A DNA stretch of 64,000 bases from the NCBI RefSeq assembly GCF_015547515.1, contig NZ_JADMVE010000002.1:186001-250000 (forward strand), written 5' to 3'. Shown in pieces: positions 31,300 through 40,976 of this stretch. The position numbers and the translations under genes were made by a program. Under the pieces are notes generated by a model, which saw nothing but the letters and a program-made list of their open reading frames with translations, had not been told where the DNA came from and did not search any database. How positions within the stretch are numbered: the first letter of the stretch is position 1; each line of letters opens with the position of its first letter. The stretch comes from Eubacterium sp. 1001713B170207_170306_E7 (GTDB lineage Bacteria; Bacillota; Clostridia; Eubacteriales; Eubacteriaceae).

Positions 31300-33615
31300 A
31301 TGAACTTAGATATTTTAAAAAATACATTTACAAGCAACGAGCTGCTGACTGGCGATTTTGGGCTGGAGCGGGAAGGCCTGCGGGTTACAGCGGCGGGAAA
31401 GCTGGCCATGACGCCGCATCCGGCGATTTTCGGCAACAAGCTGAAAAACCCCTACATCACGACCGATTTTTCGGAGAGCCAGGTGGAGGTCGTTACACCG
31501 GCCTATGATACAGTGCCCAAAACCTACGCGGTGCTGGAGGGGCTCTGTGATATTGTCAATAATGAGATCGGGGACGAGTATTTCTGGCCCCAGTCCATGC
31601 CCTGTGATATTCCGGAGGACGAGGATATTCCCATCGCGGTGTATGAAGGCGAAAAGGACGCCGAGGCGGCGATGGCCTACCGCAAAGGGTTGATTGAACG
31701 GTACGGCGGAAAAAAGCAGCTGATTTCCGGCATTCATTTTAATTTTTCTTTTACCGAACGCTTTATTGATAAGCTGCACGCCGCGGTTGCGCCGGAGAAG
31801 CCGCGCAAGGACTTTAAGGACGGCGTATACCTCAAGCTGGTCCGGAACTATCTGCGTTACCGCTGGCTGGTCATTTACCTGCTGGGCTGCAGCTCTGCCC
31901 TGCATAAAAGCTATATCCCCGAATGTGTCAGCCAGATGGAGCCTGTGGGCGACGGCTCCTATGTGTTAAAAACAGGGGCGTCCTTCAGAAATTCAATCTG
32001 CGGCTATAAAAATAAAATCGCTCTTTTCCCAAGCTACCGCACCGTCAGAGAGTATACGGCCGATGTCCGGAATTTTGTGGACAAGGGCCTGATTTCTGCG
32101 CCCAAGGAGCTCTATACACAGATACGGATGAAGGCAAAGGGTGTGGACAATATTCTGGAATCACTGGAAGAGGACGGCATCAAATACCTTGAAATCCGGA
32201 CAGTGGACCTGAATGTCTTTGACAAATGCGGCATTGCCGAGAAGGACCTGGTGTTTCTACACCAGTTTATGCTCTACCTGCTGGTTGAGGATGAATCAGA
32301 CGCTGCGGACTGGCAAAGAGAAGGCCTTGAAAATGAAGAAAAGGTCGCTTTCTTTGGCCTGGATCCGGACCTCATGATCCGCCGGAATGGCAAAGAAGTT
32401 TCCATGAAACGCTGGGCCCTTGAGATTCTGGAAAAAATGCAGCAGATGGACATTGAGCTGGAGCTTGGAAACAGCAATGTGCTGAAGGTGATGACCGACC
32501 GTGTCATTCATCTGGAGCATACCTACGCTTACCGGATGGCCGAAATGGTAGAAAAGGAAGGCTATCTAAAGGGGATGATGCGTCTGGCGGAGGCCTATAA
32601 AAAAGAAAGCCACGACACCCGTTACCTTTTAAAGGGCTTTGATAACTATGAGCTTTCTACCCAGATCCTTATCAAGGAGGCCATCACCCGGGGCGTTCCG
32701 GTTGAGGAGATCGACCCCCAGGACAATTTTATCGGCCTTGGCAGGGGAGATAAAAAAACCTATGTCAAGCAGGCGACAAAAACAGAGCTGGACAATTATA
32801 TCACGGTCCTCGTCATGGAAAACAAGGTGGTCACCAAGAAAATCATGGCGCAGAAGGGTATCCCGGTACCGGCAGGCGAGGAATTCTCAAGTTATGACGA
32901 GGCGGCGCGGCGCATCGGCCCCTATGTCGGGAAAAAAGTAGTCATCAAGCCCAAATCCACAAACTATGGACTGGGAATCTGTATTTTTGACCAGGGAGGC
33001 AGCGAGAAGGACCTTCTCGAGGCGGTTGAAATTGCCTTCGAGTACGATAAAACCGTCATCATTGAGGAATTTATCCCGGGGCAGGAGTACCGCTTCCTGG
33101 TAATCGGCGGGGAAGTGGCCGCAGTTCTGAAGCGCGTTCCGGCCAATGTGACTGGCGACGGCGTCCACACCATCACCCAGCTGGTCGATGTCAAAAACAG
33201 GCACCCTTTCAGAGGCTACGGCTATACTGCTCCCCTTAAAAAGATTGAACTGGACGAGCAGACTGAGCTTTATCTAAAACAACAGGCGCTGAAGTTCGGC
33301 GATGTGCTGCCAGATGGAAAAACAGTCTATCTGCGGGGGAACTCAAACATCAGCACCGGCGGCGACAGCATTGACATGACCGATGAGATGCCGGACTTTT
33401 TCAAACGCATTGCCGTGGAGGCTGCAGCGTCGGTGAAGGCAGTGTTCTGCGGTGTGGATATCATCATTGAGGACTACCGGGACGAGCAGTCACCCTTCGG
33501 CATCATTGAACTGAATTTTAACCCAAGTACGGATATGCACGCTTACCCTTATCAGGGGACTGAACGCCGTACCGGCGAGTTTATCCTGCGTGCGCTTGGA
33601 CTCATTGAAAATTAA
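31300..33615 (+). CDS. gshF: bifunctional glutamate-cysteine ligase/glutathione synthetase
   Basis: Makes glutathione from Glu, Cys and Gly in one polypeptide. 771 residues, normal for GshF. The N-terminal ~480 residues are GshA-like (GLEREGLRV, DFSESQVEVVTP, SGIHFNFSF, LEIRTVDLNVFDKCG). The C-terminal ~290 are an ATP-grasp domain (GIPVPAGEEFSSYDEA, VVIKPKSTNYGLGICIF, EEFIPGQEYRFLVI, LNFNPSTDMHAYPYQG). ATG 31300 follows AAGGTG by 5 nt. It stands next to two thioredoxin reductases, so this block forms a thiol redox cluster. In a strict anaerobe this is notable. Confidence 0.94.
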   Translation: MNLDILKNTFTSNELLTGDFGLEREGLRVTAAGKLAMTPHPAIFGNKLKNPYITTDFSESQVEVVTPAYDTVPKTYAVLEGLCDIVNNEIGDEYFWPQSMPCDIPEDEDIPIAVYEGEKDAEAAMAYRKGLIERYGGKKQLISGIHFNFSFTERFIDKLHAAVAPEKPRKDFKDGVYLKLVRNYLRYRWLVIYLLGCSSALHKSYIPECVSQMEPVGDGSYVLKTGASFRNSICGYKNKIALFPSYRTVREYTADVRNFVDKGLISAPKELYTQIRMKAKGVDNILESLEEDGIKYLEIRTVDLNVFDKCGIAEKDLVFLHQFMLYLLVEDESDAADWQREGLENEEKVAFFGLDPDLMIRRNGKEVSMKRWALEILEKMQQMDIELELGNSNVLKVMTDRVIHLEHTYAYRMAEMVEKEGYLKGMMRLAEAYKKESHDTRYLLKGFDNYELSTQILIKEAITRGVPVEEIDPQDNFIGLGRGDKKTYVKQATKTELDNYITVLVMENKVVTKKIMAQKGIPVPAGEEFSSYDEAARRIGPYVGKKVVIKPKSTNYGLGICIFDQGGSEKDLLEAVEIAFEYDKTVIIEEFIPGQEYRFLVIGGEVAAVLKRVPANVTGDGVHTITQLVDVKNRHPFRGYGYTAPLKKIELDEQTELYLKQQALKFGDVLPDGKTVYLRGNSNISTGGDSIDMTDEMPDFFKRIAVEAAASVKAVFCGVDIIIEDYRDEQSPFGIIELNFNPSTDMHAYPYQGTERRTGEFILRALGLIEN

Positions 33616-33655
33616 ATCATTCGGCTGATATTTAAAGGATAAGGAGACAACAGAA

Positions 33656-34396
33656 GTGGGAATTATTTACGAGAAAAAGCAGAAGATCAATGGCTATGAA
33701 TGCACCTATAACTACCAGCTGCAGCCGACAGCGGCGCTGAACTACTTTCAGCAGACCAGCCAGGAGCAGAGCGAGCAGCTCGGCGTGGGGCCGGAGGTTC
33801 TGGATGAAATGGGGCTGGCCTGGTTTCTGGTAAAATACAAGCTGAAGTTTCATGAATACCCGAAGTTTAACGACGAGGTCATGGTCGAGACTGAGGCCAT
33901 CGCCTTTGACAAATTTGCCGCCCACCGCCGTTTTGCCATCAAATCTTTGGATGGAAAAATAATGGTGGAGGGCGATACGGAGTGGATGCTGCAAAACCGA
34001 AAAGAAAACCGTCTGGAGCGGCTGAGCAATGTGCCGGAACTGGACGTTTACGAAAGCGGCCACGAAAACCATTTTAAGCTCAGACGCGTTGCGAAGGTAG
34101 AAGAATGGACCGACACCAAGAATTTTCAGGTCCGCTACCTGGACATTGATTTTAACAGCCACGTCAACCATGTCAAGTACTTGGCATGGGCGCTGGAGAC
34201 CCTGCCCCTGGAAAAGGTAAAGGCAGGCGAGATGGAAACCGCCAAGATTATCTACAAAAACCAGGGCTTCTATGGTGATATGATCACCGTAAAATCCGCT
34301 GAGATCGCAGAAAACACCTATCGCATGGATATTGAAAACCAGGAGGGCACCCTGCTCTGCCAGATCGAAATGACCATGAAGACAAGGGAGGGCTGA
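33656..34396 (+). CDS. acyl-ACP thioesterase (FatA/FatB family)
   Basis: Releases fatty acids from acyl-carrier protein. 246 residues with two hotdog repeats: N-terminal part GLAWFLVKYKLKFHEYPKF and C-terminal part VRYLDIDFNSHVNHVKYLAWALE, where the D-x-N-x-H motif (DFNSHVNH) holds the expected catalytic residues. GTG start with AAGGAG 9 nt upstream. Followed 2 nt later by the patatin gene, so the two lipid genes are one unit. Confidence 0.9.
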   Translation: MGIIYEKKQKINGYECTYNYQLQPTAALNYFQQTSQEQSEQLGVGPEVLDEMGLAWFLVKYKLKFHEYPKFNDEVMVETEAIAFDKFAAHRRFAIKSLDGKIMVEGDTEWMLQNRKENRLERLSNVPELDVYESGHENHFKLRRVAKVEEWTDTKNFQVRYLDIDFNSHVNHVKYLAWALETLPLEKVKAGEMETAKIIYKNQGFYGDMITVKSAEIAENTYRMDIENQEGTLLCQIEMTMKTREG

Positions 34397-34398
34397 CG

Positions 34399-35250
34399 AT
34401 GAGGTTTGAGAAAACAGCGCTGGTGCTGGAGGGCGGCGGCTTCAGAGGTATTTATTCCTCCGGCGTGTTAGATTATTTTATGGAAAAATCCCTGGAATTT
34501 CCGTATATCATCGGCGTATCCATGGGCGCCATCAACGGCGCCAACTATATTTCCGGTCAGCCGGGCCGCAGCTTTGCCATCGCAGAAACCTTTATGCCGG
34601 ACAAGCGGTATATGGGCATGGGAAATCTGCTGAAGGAAGGAAATTTTTTCAGCCGCAGCTTTGCCTATAATGAGCTGCCGAGACGCTATAATATTTTTGA
34701 TATGAAGACCTACTACAGCTCTGATATCACCTTTTACCTGACGGCCACCGACTGCGAAACCGGTGAGGCCCGCTATTTTGAAAAGATGGAGGGCGATGTG
34801 GCGGAACTCATTGCCGCGTCCACCTCGCTGCCGTTTATGAGCCAGATGGTGGAAATCGGCGGCAGGCCCTATATGGACGGCGGAATCGCCGATTCTGTCC
34901 CGGTCCGGCGCGCGCTTTCAGACGGCAACGAGAAGGCTGTGCTGGTATTGACCCGTGAAAAAGGCTACCGGAAGGAGCCCTACGGGCATGAGCGGATGGT
35001 ACGCTCCTATTACCGGAAGCATCCGGCCTTTGCCGAAGGCGTGTTAAACCGCCACCTGTTCTACAACGAAACCATGGACCTGATTGACGAACTGGAGGCA
35101 GAGGGCAGGATATATGTGCTCCGGCCAGAGAACCCCATTGAGACAAAGGTGATTGACCGCAACCCAGAGGGGGTCCAGAAAAGCTATACGACCGGCTATG
35201 ATCAGGCGAAGGCTGAGTGGGAGGCGCTTGTGGCCTATCTTGAAAAATAA
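34399..35250 (+). CDS. patatin-like phospholipase
   Basis: 283-residue serine acyl hydrolase. Oxyanion motif GGGFRG, nucleophile GVSMG, and the dyad aspartate in DGGIADSVPV are all present; the family uses a Ser-Asp dyad. No signal peptide, so it should act inside the cell on membrane lipid. Paired with the thioesterase, it may recycle acyl chains. C-terminal half is typical of the bacterial YjjU-like group. A strong terminator follows. Confidence 0.9.
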   Translation: MRFEKTALVLEGGGFRGIYSSGVLDYFMEKSLEFPYIIGVSMGAINGANYISGQPGRSFAIAETFMPDKRYMGMGNLLKEGNFFSRSFAYNELPRRYNIFDMKTYYSSDITFYLTATDCETGEARYFEKMEGDVAELIAASTSLPFMSQMVEIGGRPYMDGGIADSVPVRRALSDGNEKAVLVLTREKGYRKEPYGHERMVRSYYRKHPAFAEGVLNRHLFYNETMDLIDELEAEGRIYVLRPENPIETKVIDRNPEGVQKSYTTGYDQAKAEWEALVAYLEK

Positions 35251-35270
35251 AAAAACAGAATGAATTTTAC

Positions 35271-35308
35271 AAAAGGCAGAGCCCGGTGTATCCGGGCTCT
35301 GCCTTTTT
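35271..35308 (+). terminator. rho-independent terminator after the patatin gene
   Basis: 16-bp stem AAAAGGCAGAGCCCGG, 5-nt loop, CCGGGCTCTGCCTTTT plus T. Confidence 0.9.
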
Positions 35309-35389
35309 GACACTTCGGGCGTTTTGGCGGTAGACGGGACGCTGTTTTTCCCATATAATTGTAAGTAATAAACAGGGGAGGACAGCATC

Positions 35390-37267
35390 ATGGAAATGCA
35401 TGATTTTTATATTGGAAAAGCCTTTGACGCCTACGATTACTTTGGCGCGCACCGGGTTGAGAAAGACGGCCGGGAGGGCTTTGTTTTCAGGGTATACGCG
35501 CCGGGTGCAGAGGCGGTTACACTCATTGGTGAGTTTAACGGCTGGCGGGATACGGCCATGGAAGCCATTGACGCCGGGGGCGTTTACGAATGCTTTATCG
35601 AAAAGGCAGAGGCCAAAATGCTCTATAAATACCGGATTCACCAGGCGGACGGACGTGTGGTGGACCGGGCAGATCCCTATGGCTACGCCATGGAGCTGCG
35701 GCCAGATTCCGCGTCGGCCTTAGTGGAATGGAGCTACACGTTTAAGGATGAGGCGTGGCTTCAGAAAAGGGCGGAACGCCGGCATTATAATGAGCCCATG
35801 AGCATTTATGAGCTGCACTTTGGCTCCTGGCGGCGCAAGGCAGAAGAAGGCCCGGCGGGCTGGTACAGCTATGAGGAGCTGTGCGCTCAGCTGCTTGATT
35901 ATGTACAGAAGCATGGCTTTACCCACGTGGAGTTCCTGCCGCTGACAGAGTATCCCGCAGATGAGTCCTGGGGGTATCAGGTGTCGGGCTTTTACAGCGC
36001 GACCTCCCGCTACGGTACGCCGGCAGAGCTTCAGCACCTTATTGACACCTTCCATCAGGCGGGCATTGGCGTGATCCTGGATTTTGTTCCGGTGCATTTT
36101 GCCACCAACGATTATGCCCTGACCCAGTTTGACGGATCGGCACTGTACGAGTATCCGGATGCGGATACAGGCTACAGTGAATGGGGCTCCTATAATTTTA
36201 ATTTTTACCGGGGAGAGGTGAGGAGCTTTCTTCAGTCGGCGGCAGCCTTTTGGATTGAGAGATACCATTTTGACGGCCTGCGCATGGATGCCATCAGCAA
36301 CGCCCTCTACTGGCAGGGCAACGCTTCGCGCGGGGTTAATGAGGGGGCGGTCGAGTTTATTCAGGTCATGAATGTGGGCCTGGCAGAGCGCTATCCCGGG
36401 GTGCTGCGCATGGCCGAGGACTCCACCAATTTTTTAAAGGTGACGGCACCTGTAGCATATGACGGGCTGGGCTTTGACTATAAATGGGATATGGGGTGGA
36501 TGAATGACACCCTGGATTTCATGAAAATTCATCCCGATGACCGCAAGGACCACATGGGCCGTCTGACCTTTTCCATGCATTATTTTTATAATGAGCTTTA
36601 TATGCTGCCCTTTTCCCACGATGAGGTCGTACATGGGAAGAAAACCATTTTGGATAAAATAAACGGCAGCTATGAAGAAAAATTTGAGCAGGCGCGTCTT
36701 TTGTATCTCTATATGTTTACCCACCCCGGTAAAAAGCTGAACTTCATGGGGAATGAGCTGGGGCATTTCAGAGAGTGGGATGAGGCGCGTGAACTGGACT
36801 GGGGACTGCTTAAATACCCTGTCCATCAGGAATTTTTTGATTATTTTTCTGCCTTGAACCAGTTTTACAGGATGTGCCCGGCGCTCTATGAAAATGACTA
36901 CCACAGCGGGTGCTTTTCCTTTGTTCCGGTTAAAACAAAGGAAACAGCTGTGCTGGCTTACCGGCGCAGTGCGGGTAACCAGGAGCTTCTGATCGTGCTC
37001 AATTTTGCCGCAAATCCGGTTGATGAGCTGGTGCTGACGCTGACAGAAAGCGTAAAAATCAAAGAAATTTTTAGCACTGGCAATAATAGTGAGAGGGACG
37101 CCTGTGTGTTGGAAAGCCAAAGGGTTGAAGGGGCACTGAAAACACATTACACTAAAGAAGTACAAGCCGGTAAAAACTCAGATATGATGCTGGAAGCAGA
37201 GGATTTCTACCTGCTGGCAATGGCATTGGCAGGCTTTGAAGGTATTATTTTTGAAATTATAAAATAG
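35390..37267 (+). CDS. glgB: 1,4-alpha-glucan branching enzyme
   Basis: Adds alpha-1,6 branches to glycogen-like glucan. 625 residues: N-terminal CBM48 (about 10-105), then a GH13 barrel with MSIYELHFGSWRR, region I DFVPVHF, region II DGLRMDAISN (nucleophile Asp), region III MAEDSTNF (acid Glu), region IV FSHDEVVHGK, and a C-terminal beta domain. No other glycogen genes are in the window. GGGGAGG precedes the ATG. Terminator at 37275. Confidence 0.94.
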   Translation: MEMHDFYIGKAFDAYDYFGAHRVEKDGREGFVFRVYAPGAEAVTLIGEFNGWRDTAMEAIDAGGVYECFIEKAEAKMLYKYRIHQADGRVVDRADPYGYAMELRPDSASALVEWSYTFKDEAWLQKRAERRHYNEPMSIYELHFGSWRRKAEEGPAGWYSYEELCAQLLDYVQKHGFTHVEFLPLTEYPADESWGYQVSGFYSATSRYGTPAELQHLIDTFHQAGIGVILDFVPVHFATNDYALTQFDGSALYEYPDADTGYSEWGSYNFNFYRGEVRSFLQSAAAFWIERYHFDGLRMDAISNALYWQGNASRGVNEGAVEFIQVMNVGLAERYPGVLRMAEDSTNFLKVTAPVAYDGLGFDYKWDMGWMNDTLDFMKIHPDDRKDHMGRLTFSMHYFYNELYMLPFSHDEVVHGKKTILDKINGSYEEKFEQARLLYLYMFTHPGKKLNFMGNELGHFREWDEARELDWGLLKYPVHQEFFDYFSALNQFYRMCPALYENDYHSGCFSFVPVKTKETAVLAYRRSAGNQELLIVLNFAANPVDELVLTLTESVKIKEIFSTGNNSERDACVLESQRVEGALKTHYTKEVQAGKNSDMMLEAEDFYLLAMALAGFEGIIFEIIK

Positions 37268-37274
37268 CAAGCGG

Positions 37275-37313
37275 CCTGCAGGCGTAATCATAACGTCTGT
37301 AGGTTGTTTTTTT
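37275..37313 (+). terminator. terminator after glgB
   Basis: CCTGCAGGCGT, 7-nt loop, ACGTCTGTAGG (two G-T pairs), then TTGTTTTTTT. Confidence 0.75.
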
Positions 37314-37443
37314 GCGGTGCTTAAAATAATAAACTATTATGTAATATAATAAAATAGTTGACAAAAAATAGAATATCCTGTATGATGAGATATAAGCAGT
37401 CAAATAGTTTAAGATATGGTTTTATTTGAACAAAAGGATAAAT

Positions 37444-38685
37444 ATGGAATACAAATTTTGGAGTTTGAAAAAGAAGACGGACATCGAGCCGAGACAGTCT
37501 CAGCCTCAGGATAATCGTTTTGTAAGACTTGTCAACAGCATTACCCGTTTTGCGGTTCAGAAAAATGCTTCGGATATTCATTTTGAGGTGCTGAGCCCCG
37601 ATAAGATGCGGATACGCATTCGTATCGACGGTGAACTGGTTACGGTGATGATGACAGATGAAAAGGATTATCTTGGAATGGTCAGCAGAATAAAAATTTT
37701 ATCGGGCCTTGATATTTCAGAGAAACGAAGGCCCCAGGATGGAAGCTTTTGCTTTGAGACGGAGGGCAGAAAAATTGATCTGCGTGTATCAGTGGTCCCC
37801 ACTGTTTACCATGAGAAGGCAGTCCTTCGGATTCTGGATGCGCAGACCTTTTTAATTCCGGTAAAACGCCTGGGGTTTACGCTGGAAAACGAGCAGAGAG
37901 TAATGGGAATGCTAAACCAGGCTAACGGGCTGCTTCTGGTAACCGGCCCCACAGGCTGTGGAAAGACCACGACGCTGTACAGCCTTATGAAGGAAAAAAA
38001 TACGCAGGCGCTTAATATCATTACAATTGAGGACCCGGTTGAGTTTCATCTGGAGGGCATTAATCAGATACAGGTAAATGAGCGGATCGGCCTTGGGTTT
38101 GGCGAGGGACTGCGGGCCATTCTGAGGCAGGACCCCAACGTGATCATGGTGGGGGAAATCCGGGATGAGGAAACCGCGGCAACGGCGGTGCGCGCCGCCA
38201 TTACCGGTCACCTGGTATTGTCGACGCTGCACACCAATGATGCCCTGTCGACCATTACCCGGCTGCTGGATATGGGCGCCGCAGATTATCTGCTGGCCAC
38301 AGCGCTGAGGGGGATTATTGCCCAGCGGCTTTTGAGAAAGCTTTGCCCCCACTGCAGAAAAGCCTATACGGTAACGGAGGCAGAATGCCGGCGCTTTTCT
38401 TTTGAGCAAGGACAGATATTATACCGCGCGGACGGCTGCGAAAAGTGCAGACACACCGGCTATCTTGGAAGAAAGGGAATCTTTGAGGTTTTGTCGCTTA
38501 ACCAGAGCCTGAGAGAGGCCGTTCATTCCGGGGCTTCCTATGAGCAGCTCCTCAGGCTTGCGCGCAGTAATGGCTTAGTTCAATTTTCGCAGATCGTCAG
38601 AAATGAAATTTTAAACGGTGTCACTGATGTGGCAGAAGGGCTGAGGGTAATGAGCTATGGAAATGATGAAATCGGTACGGCTTAG
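37444..38685 (+). CDS. type IV pilus/type II secretion assembly ATPase (PilB/GspE family)
   Basis: Cytoplasmic hexameric ATPase that drives pilin assembly. 413 residues; shorter than PilB (~560) because the far N-terminal domain is missing, as in ComGA. Walker A GPTGCGKTT, Asp box ITIEDPVEFHLEGINQIQV cut here to its core, Walker B VIMVGEIRDEETA, His box HLVLSTLHTNDA, and a four-cysteine zinc site (CPHC and CEKC). ATG 37444 has AAGGAT upstream. First gene of a seven-gene operon that ends at 41840. Confidence 0.92.
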   Translation: MEYKFWSLKKKTDIEPRQSQPQDNRFVRLVNSITRFAVQKNASDIHFEVLSPDKMRIRIRIDGELVTVMMTDEKDYLGMVSRIKILSGLDISEKRRPQDGSFCFETEGRKIDLRVSVVPTVYHEKAVLRILDAQTFLIPVKRLGFTLENEQRVMGMLNQANGLLLVTGPTGCGKTTTLYSLMKEKNTQALNIITIEDPVEFHLEGINQIQVNERIGLGFGEGLRAILRQDPNVIMVGEIRDEETAATAVRAAITGHLVLSTLHTNDALSTITRLLDMGAADYLLATALRGIIAQRLLRKLCPHCRKAYTVTEAECRRFSFEQGQILYRADGCEKCRHTGYLGRKGIFEVLSLNQSLREAVHSGASYEQLLRLARSNGLVQFSQIVRNEILNGVTDVAEGLRVMSYGNDEIGTA

Positions 38686-39745
38686 AGCAATCTTTTCAAA
38701 AACAGGGAGCACACGGATGCTCGGACTGTTTTGCAGACAGCTGGCGATTACACTTTCAGCAGGCGTTTCGATCATTGACGCTCTGGAGTTATCCGGGAGA
38801 GAACATAAAAACAGCGGCTTCGGAGAAACGGTCCTGCAGGTAAAAATGCTTGTGAAGCAGGGAAACAGCCTTTCTGAAGCACTGCGGCAGTTCCCCGGGG
38901 CTTTCCCGGAACTCATGGTTCAGATGGCACGCTCAGGTGAAATGAGCGGTTCGATGGACCTGGTCATGGAAAATCTGGGAATTTACTATGAGGGTCAGTC
39001 GGACATGAGAAGCAAAATTACCCAGGCGCTTTTTTATCCGTCACTGGTGACGATAGTGGCTGTGGGCGTGGTCATGTACCTTATGGCAGGCGTGCTGCCC
39101 GCCTTTGCCGAAATATTTGAAAACATGGAGGCAAAGCTGCCAATGACCACCGAGCTGCTCATGCGGGCCAGCACTGCGCTGGTATCTGGCGGGGCATGGA
39201 TTCTGCTGGCGGTTCTGCTGCTGCTGGCTGCCGGCCGGGCGGCACTGAGGCGGGAGGCCGTGGCGTTACTGAGAGACCGTTTTTTATTGAAGCTTCCCTG
39301 GATTGGCCGGTTTATCGGGCTGATGGAAGGAGTACGCTTTGCGGATGCCATGGCCATTATGGTAAACAGTGGTATCGATATGATCAGTGCGCTGGAAATC
39401 GCCGGTAAGATTCTGGGGAACCGCGTGATGCGCTATCGAATAAGGGATGTGCGGGAGGCGGTAAGGCGTGGGGAAGCCCTGTCTGACAGCCTGGCAGCGG
39501 CCGGGATCTTTGACCGGCGCTTTGTCCAGATGGTGCGTATCGGTGAAAGCTCAGGAACCATGGAGCAGGTCCTTATAAAGGTTTCGGCTTACTACAATGA
39601 TGAGATCAACCGAAAAATCAAGAAAATGACCGCCTTGCTGGAGCCGGTAGTGCTGCTCGTGGTTGGGGGGCTGGTATTCTTTATCATGGCGTCGGTTATG
39701 CAGCCGGTTTTTGAAATCTATTCGGGTTATTCCGAATTGGTATAA
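38657..39745 (+). CDS. pilus/secretion inner-membrane platform protein (PilC/GspF family)
   Basis: 362-residue polytopic platform protein. Two GspF repeats: LGLFCRQLAITLSAGVSII and VRFADAMAIMVNSGIDMISAL, each followed by the FP..F..MV..GE.SG type motif (FPELMVQMARSGEMSG; FVQMVRIGESSGTM). Three membrane helices near 130, 185 and 340. Overlaps the ATPase gene by 29 nt. Confidence 0.92.
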   Translation: MEMMKSVRLRAIFSKTGSTRMLGLFCRQLAITLSAGVSIIDALELSGREHKNSGFGETVLQVKMLVKQGNSLSEALRQFPGAFPELMVQMARSGEMSGSMDLVMENLGIYYEGQSDMRSKITQALFYPSLVTIVAVGVVMYLMAGVLPAFAEIFENMEAKLPMTTELLMRASTALVSGGAWILLAVLLLLAAGRAALRREAVALLRDRFLLKLPWIGRFIGLMEGVRFADAMAIMVNSGIDMISALEIAGKILGNRVMRYRIRDVREAVRRGEALSDSLAAAGIFDRRFVQMVRIGESSGTMEQVLIKVSAYYNDEINRKIKKMTALLEPVVLLVVGGLVFFIMASVMQPVFEIYSGYSELV

Positions 39746-39761
39746 ATAAAGGAGAAGAAAG

Positions 39762-40145
39762 ATGAAACAAGTAAGAAAACAGATTATGGGAGAAAGCGGA
39801 TTCACCCTCATCGAGCTGATTATTGTGCTGGCCATATTGGGAATGCTGGCGGCTCTGGCGATTCCGCAGTTTACTAATGTACTGGAGAACTCAGGCCTGA
39901 AAACAGATCAGGCCAACCTTGCTGTTGTGCAGACGGCTCTGGAGGTTTACAAAGCAGATAACAATGGAAATACGCCGGCATTGGCGGAGGGTGAAGAGAC
40001 TGCCTTTGACAAGCTGGTAACAGCCTTGAAAAACGCAGGCTATCTGAAAACAGATAAAATTGAATCACAGTCTGGCGGAACTTTTATTTACAATGACGGT
40101 GAAGTCAGCTTTATGCCCGAAGAACCTTCTCCGGATAGCCCGTAA
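39762..40145 (+). CDS. major type IV prepilin-like protein (GspG/ComGC type)
   Basis: 127 residues. Prepilin peptidase site ESG|FTLIELIIVLAILGML with Glu at +5, followed by the usual AIPQF. The globular part ends in FIYNDGEVSFMPEEP. Probably the main pilin or pseudopilin of the operon. AAAGGAG upstream. No prepilin peptidase gene is nearby. Confidence 0.9.
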   Translation: MKQVRKQIMGESGFTLIELIIVLAILGMLAALAIPQFTNVLENSGLKTDQANLAVVQTALEVYKADNNGNTPALAEGEETAFDKLVTALKNAGYLKTDKIESQSGGTFIYNDGEVSFMPEEPSPDSP

Positions 40146-40150
40146 GCAAA

Positions 40151-40618
40151 ATGGAGGATCAAGGAGGGCATACCCTGATCGAGCTGATCATTACGCTGTC
40201 CATCCTGGGCTTTGCGCTGGCAGTGACCGCGGGACTGGGCTACTCGGTGACAGAGGGAAATGCCAGGCGGGCCGCAGAGGCAGAATATGAGCAGGTGCTT
40301 GACGCTGTTTTAAAAAGCCGCGACGCTGCCATGATGTCCGGTGATAATTACGGTACGAAAGCCAAGCTTTATGGGAATCGGGTGGATATTGTGGAATTTG
40401 ATCCGGGCAGCCGATCCATGGTGGTTACTGCGTCGGTACAGCTCAGGCAGTGCCGCATCACCTGGAACCTGTCCCAGAACGAGATCATTTTCAGCGGGGC
40501 GGGGGTGGTTAACCGTGGCGGCACAATAACCTTTTACCGCAATGACCGCCCGGAAAAATATCTGATTATACAGCCTGTCACAGGGAGGATTTACCTAAGT
40601 GATAAGAATACAAACTGA
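40151..40618 (+). CDS. minor prepilin-like protein (GspH type)
   Basis: 155 residues. Very short leader, then GG|HTLIELIITLSILGFAL. The body (VDIVEFDPGSRSMVV, ITFYRNDRPEKYLI) fits GspH/FimT proteins. Five-nucleotide gap after the major prepilin; overlaps the next gene by 20 nt. Confidence 0.85.
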   Translation: MEDQGGHTLIELIITLSILGFALAVTAGLGYSVTEGNARRAAEAEYEQVLDAVLKSRDAAMMSGDNYGTKAKLYGNRVDIVEFDPGSRSMVVTASVQLRQCRITWNLSQNEIIFSGAGVVNRGGTITFYRNDRPEKYLIIQPVTGRIYLSDKNTN

Positions 40619-40976
40619 TACGGACGGCTTCAGCCTGATTGAGGCCGTGGTGGCCATTGCGGTGCTCGGCGTGGGAATCGTCGCTGTTTTTACGACCTTC
40701 CATACCGTGATTATTGGGGAAAAGACCTCGGAAAGAATACTGGAACAGAGCCTTAATATCAATGGTATTGTAAACGAAATACGTACCGGTGTTCCAGAAG
40801 GACTGACCACAGAGGCCTTTGAAGAGGAGGCCGCAGCCATTGTTTCCAGGCATCCGGGCTGGCAGCTTGAAACATACGGGTCTGACCGCCTTTCAGGGCT
40901 TTATGAGTTACAACTGAGCTTTGAGACAGCTGATGGAAAGAAAAAGGTGTATTATGCGAAGGTGGTTTACCCATAA
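40599..40976 (+). CDS. minor prepilin-like protein (GspI type)
   Basis: 125 residues. Leader ends TDTDG|FSLIEAVVAIAVLGVG, Glu at +5. GTG start with GGAGG 9 nt upstream, overlapping the previous gene. Body short (LYELQLSFETADGKKKVYY). Assigned GspI-like from order and size. Confidence 0.8.
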   Translation: MIRIQTDTDGFSLIEAVVAIAVLGVGIVAVFTTFHTVIIGEKTSERILEQSLNINGIVNEIRTGVPEGLTTEAFEEEAAAIVSRHPGWQLETYGSDRLSGLYELQLSFETADGKKKVYYAKVVYP

